A stretch of 7,877 bases of DNA from Desulfuromonadaceae bacterium UBA2294 (lineage in GTDB: Bacteria > Desulfobacterota > Desulfuromonadia > Desulfuromonadales > UBA2294): positions 1 to 7,877 of the forward strand of contig DDWE01000119.1 of NCBI GenBank assembly GCA_002345625.1, written 5' to 3'. Position numbers and translations under genes: made by a program. Below are positions 5,651-7,877 of this stretch, in pieces. Every line of letters begins with the position of its first letter. Positions within the stretch are counted from its first letter, which is position 1. The notes below the pieces were generated by a model, which saw only the letters and a list, made by a program, of their open reading frames with translations, ran no database searches and was not told where the DNA came from.

Positions 5651-6397
5651 ATGGCAGGTCACAGCAAATGGGCAAACATCAAACACCGCAAAGGGGCGCA
5701 GGACGCCAGGCGCGGCAAGGTTTTCACCAAACTGATCAAGGAAATCACCGTCGCCGCAAAAATCGGTGGTGCCGAAATCGAAAGTAATGCGCGCCTGCGC
5801 ATGGCCATTGACAAGGCCAAACAGTCGAATATGCCGAAAGACAACATCGACCGGGCAATCAAAAAAGGGACCGGCGATCTCGACGGTGTCGTTTATGAAG
5901 AGGGGACCTTCGAGGGCTATGGCCCGGGTGGCGTCGCCGTCATGGTTGAGTTTATGACTGACAACCGGACCCGCACGGTGGCCGATGTTCGCCATATTTT
6001 CAGCAAACACGGCGGGAATCTCGGCGTCAGCGGCTCGGTCGCCTTCCTGTTTGACCGCAAAGGATTGGTCGCGTTTTCCAATGAAGCTGATTTTGACGCT
6101 ATTTTCGAGGCGGCTCTTGAAGCGGGCGCCGAAGATGTCAAGGACGAAGGCGACAGCTACGAAGTGTTGACCAATCCATCCGATTTCATAGACGTCCGTG
6201 AAACTCTGGAAGCAAAAGGGTTGAAGTGGGAAACGGCCGAAATCACCATGATTCCGCAAACCATGGTCAAGCTTGAAGGTAAGCCGGCCGAGCAGATGAT
6301 GAAGATGATGGAAAAGCTTGAGGACTACGACGACGTGCAGAACGTCTATGCCAACTTCGATATCTCGGACGAAGAGATGGAAAGCCTTTTCGGCTAA
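5651..6397 (+). CDS. yebC: YebC/PmpR family protein (TACO1 type)
   Basis: A 248-residue protein with the nearly invariant N terminus MAGHSKWANIKHRKGAQDARRGK, where the run is split at residues 1-20 and 21-23, then FTKLIKEITVAAK (25-37). Other family blocks are MPKDNIDRAIKKGTG (61-75), YEGYGPGG-like FEGYGPGGVAVMVE (87-100), DNRTRTVADVRHIFSKHGGNLG (104-125, read in parts) and SGSVAFLFDRKG (127-138). Length and order are normal for the family. Members have been described as DNA-binding regulators (PmpR in Pseudomonas), and more recent work on YebC/TACO1 proteins links them to translation at proline-rich stretches; which role applies here cannot be read from sequence. AGGAGG ends 11 bases before the ATG, a slightly long spacing. 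It heads the ruv operon, 19 bases before ruvC, an arrangement seen in many bacteria. Confidence 0.97.
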   Translation: MAGHSKWANIKHRKGAQDARRGKVFTKLIKEITVAAKIGGAEIESNARLRMAIDKAKQSNMPKDNIDRAIKKGTGDLDGVVYEEGTFEGYGPGGVAVMVEFMTDNRTRTVADVRHIFSKHGGNLGVSGSVAFLFDRKGLVAFSNEADFDAIFEAALEAGAEDVKDEGDSYEVLTNPSDFIDVRETLEAKGLKWETAEITMIPQTMVKLEGKPAEQMMKMMEKLEDYDDVQNVYANFDISDEEMESLFG

Positions 6398-6416
6398 CCG
6401 GCAGGACAGGAGCGAC

Positions 6417-6935
6417 ATGCGCATCCTCGGCATCGACCCCGGATCGCGGGCGACCGGCTACGGCCTGATTCGCTTTGAGGGAAACCGGTTACACCACATC
6501 GACAATGGTGTCATCCGTCCACCGGAGAAGGATGATCTGCCCCGGCGACTCCTCCACATTCAGCAGGAGCTTGCGGCCGTCATCAACCGTTACGCACCGG
6601 AGTGTGCGGCCGTGGAACAGATTTTTCTGGCCCACAACGTGCAATCGGCGTTCAAACTCGGCCAGGCGCGCGGTGTGGCCCTGTTTTCTGCGGCTCAGGC
6701 CGGTCTCGATGTGGCGGAGTACACGCCGATGCAGATCAAAAATGCCGTAGTCGGTTATGGCCGAGCCAGTAAAGGACAGGTTCAACAGATGGTTCGCGCC
6801 CTGCTCAACCTTCCGGAGATCGCGCAGGAAGATGCCTCGGATGCCCTGGCTGCAGCCATTTGCCACGCGCACAGCGGCGGTCTCGACCGCCGCCTCGCTG
6901 CGACCAGACGGCCACAGAGAAAGAGTTCACCATGA
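6417..6935 (+). CDS. ruvC: Holliday junction endodeoxyribonuclease RuvC
   Basis: RuvC is a dimeric, Mg-dependent nuclease that cuts symmetric strands of Holliday junctions to resolve recombination intermediates. The protein has 172 residues (E. coli 173). The four acidic catalytic positions are visible: D7 in ILGIDPGS, E67 in AAVEQIF, and D139 and D142 in QEDASDALAAAICH. KLGQARGVA (80-88) and GYGRASKGQVQQMV (113-126), the junction-binding stretch, are also in place. The ATG at 6417 has AGGAG four bases before it and gives the family N terminus MRILGIDPG; longer in-frame extensions run into yebC and are unlikely. The stop TGA overlaps the ruvA start as ATGA, so ruvA is probably translationally coupled. 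It works with RuvAB, encoded directly downstream. Confidence 0.98.
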   Translation: MRILGIDPGSRATGYGLIRFEGNRLHHIDNGVIRPPEKDDLPRRLLHIQQELAAVINRYAPECAAVEQIFLAHNVQSAFKLGQARGVALFSAAQAGLDVAEYTPMQIKNAVVGYGRASKGQVQQMVRALLNLPEIAQEDASDALAAAICHAHSGGLDRRLAATRRPQRKSSP

Positions 6936-7519
6936 TTGCCCTGCTGCAGGGAGAGATCGCTTACAAATCTTTCGACCACCTGATCCTCGATGTCGGGGGT
7001 GTCGGCTATCGTTTAACGATCCCCCTGTCGACTTATTATGCCCTGCCGGAGAGTGGTCGGGTGCGCCTGCATGTCCACACCCATGTCCGTGAAGATGCCA
7101 TCCACCTGTTCGGCTTCGGCAGCGTTGCCGAGAAAGAAATCTTCACTCAGCTCATTGCCGTCTCTGGAGTCGGCCCGAAACTGGCAACCAACATTCTCTC
7201 ACATATACCGGCGACCGATCTGGCGACAGCGCTGGCCAACAGCGATGTTAAACGCTTGTCATCCCTTCCGGGAATCGGCAAAAAAACGGCAGAGCGGCTG
7301 GTTCTTGAATTGAAAGACAAAGTAACGGCGACGGGCACTAACGCCAGCAGTGATCAACACGCGCCGACAGCAGACCGCCTGGACGACCTCTTGTCGGCAT
7401 TGGTGAACCTCGGCTACAAAGAGTCTGCTGCTCGCAAAGCCCTTGACTCCCTCGAATTAACCGCCGAAACCCGCTTCGAAGAGATTCTAAAAGGGGCACT
7501 GCGCCTTCTCGGGCAATAG
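6932..7519 (+). CDS. ruvA: Holliday junction branch migration complex subunit RuvA
   Basis: RuvA binds the four-way junction as a tetramer and loads the RuvB motor. It has 195 residues (E. coli 203). Domain I (about 1-63) is the OB fold, starting MIALLQGEI, with LDVGGVGYRL (19-28) and the acidic pin residues E54 and D55 in HVREDAIHLFGF. Domain II carries two helix-hairpin-helix motifs, VSGVGPKLA (77-85) and LPGIGKKTAERLVLEL (112-127). A flexible linker (about 132-147) leads to domain III (148-195), the three-helix RuvB-binding part with LVNLGYKESAARKAL (157-171). The ATG at 6932 overlaps the ruvC stop (ATGA); upstream there is only a purine-rich GAGAAAGAG, so translation probably depends on coupling to ruvC. 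Confidence 0.98.
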   Translation: MIALLQGEIAYKSFDHLILDVGGVGYRLTIPLSTYYALPESGRVRLHVHTHVREDAIHLFGFGSVAEKEIFTQLIAVSGVGPKLATNILSHIPATDLATALANSDVKRLSSLPGIGKKTAERLVLELKDKVTATGTNASSDQHAPTADRLDDLLSALVNLGYKESAARKALDSLELTAETRFEEILKGALRLLGQ

Positions 7520-7534
7520 GGCTGGTGACATAAC

Positions 7535-7877
7535 ATGACCGAACGCTTGCTGACTGCCGAAACCCTGCACGACGATGACCAACTTGAATCATCGTTGCGT
7601 CCACGCACTCTGGCTGAGTACGTAGGGCAGGCGAAAGCCAAGGAAAACCTGCAGGTTTTTATCGAAGCCGCCCGCGGCCGCGGTGAAGCCCTCGATCATG
7701 TCCTGTTCTACGGTCCGCCGGGCCTGGGCAAAACCACCCTGGCCAATATCATTGCCAACGAGATGGGAGTGAATATCAAGAGCACCTCCGGACCGGTGAT
7801 CGAAAAGCCGGGGGATCTCGCAGCGGTCCTGACCAACCTGGAGGCCGGCGATGTGCTGTTCATCGACGAGATTCACC
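7535..7877 (+). CDS. ruvB: Holliday junction helicase RuvB (5' part only)
   Basis: The first 114 residues of the AAA+ ATPase that drives branch migration with RuvA; the gene runs off the window. After a variable N terminus (MTERLLTAETLHDDDQ), the conserved LRPRTLAEYVGQ (21-32) and ENLQVFIEAA (37-46) appear. Walker A is GPPGLGKTT (60-68, K66), STSGPVIEKPGDL is at 83-95, and Walker B is LFIDEIH (108-114, D111 and E112). The reading frame is open to the last base. The ATG is 15 bases beyond the ruvA stop, with only a modest GGTGA as ribosome binding site. All residues needed for ATP binding in this part are intact. Confidence 0.98.
   Translation, partial: MTERLLTAETLHDDDQLESSLRPRTLAEYVGQAKAKENLQVFIEAARGRGEALDHVLFYGPPGLGKTTLANIIANEMGVNIKSTSGPVIEKPGDLAAVLTNLEAGDVLFIDEIH

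Noticed and set aside
5627..6433. A 268-codon open frame on the minus strand covering all of yebC, longer than yebC itself.
   Set aside because: It is fully antisense to a highly conserved gene, its start has no ribosome binding site, and the translation has no recognisable family features. It follows from codon bias in yebC.

Overview
The window looks like a chromosomal segment of a mid-to-high-GC Gram-negative bacterium, most likely of the Desulfuromonadota (Geobacter/Desulfuromonas/Pelobacter type). This rests on three things: the gene cluster yebC-ruvC-ruvA-ruvB, a class II fructose-bisphosphatase beside a cytidylate-kinase-like protein, and TRAP transport next to a Cache-type chemoreceptor. 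The placement is inference from gene content and protein style, not from a search.

Left part (1-3630). The 3' end of a TRAP-transporter periplasmic binding protein (+) runs into a bidirectional hairpin terminator and faces a full-length methyl-accepting chemotaxis protein (-). Behind the chemoreceptor, also on the minus strand, are a glycerophosphodiester phosphodiesterase with a probable TTG start and an exported single-domain rhodanese. The last two probably form one transcription unit, driven by a recognisable promoter in the 151-base divergent gap before glpX. Small inverted repeats lie in the gaps upstream of the phosphodiesterase and the chemoreceptor.

Middle part (3631-5570). glpX (class II fructose-1,6-bisphosphatase, gluconeogenesis) is followed on the same strand by a protein that fuses a cytidylate-kinase-like domain to a C-terminal BON domain. 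The second gene has its own extended -10 promoter. A perfect 15-bp hairpin terminator closes this block.

Right part (5571-7877). A tight housekeeping operon follows: yebC (YebC/PmpR/TACO1-family protein), then ruvC, ruvA and the start of ruvB, the Holliday-junction resolution machinery. ruvC and ruvA overlap by ATGA, and the other gaps are 15 to 19 bases. RuvA and RuvB form the branch-migration motor and RuvC cuts the junction. ruvB is cut by the window end.

No mobile element, CRISPR array, tRNA or rRNA was seen, and no gene-free stretch exceeds about 150 bases. I found no clearly undescribed system. The kinase-like/BON fusion with a degenerate P-loop is the least understood gene here, and several intergenic repeats are worth a comparative look.
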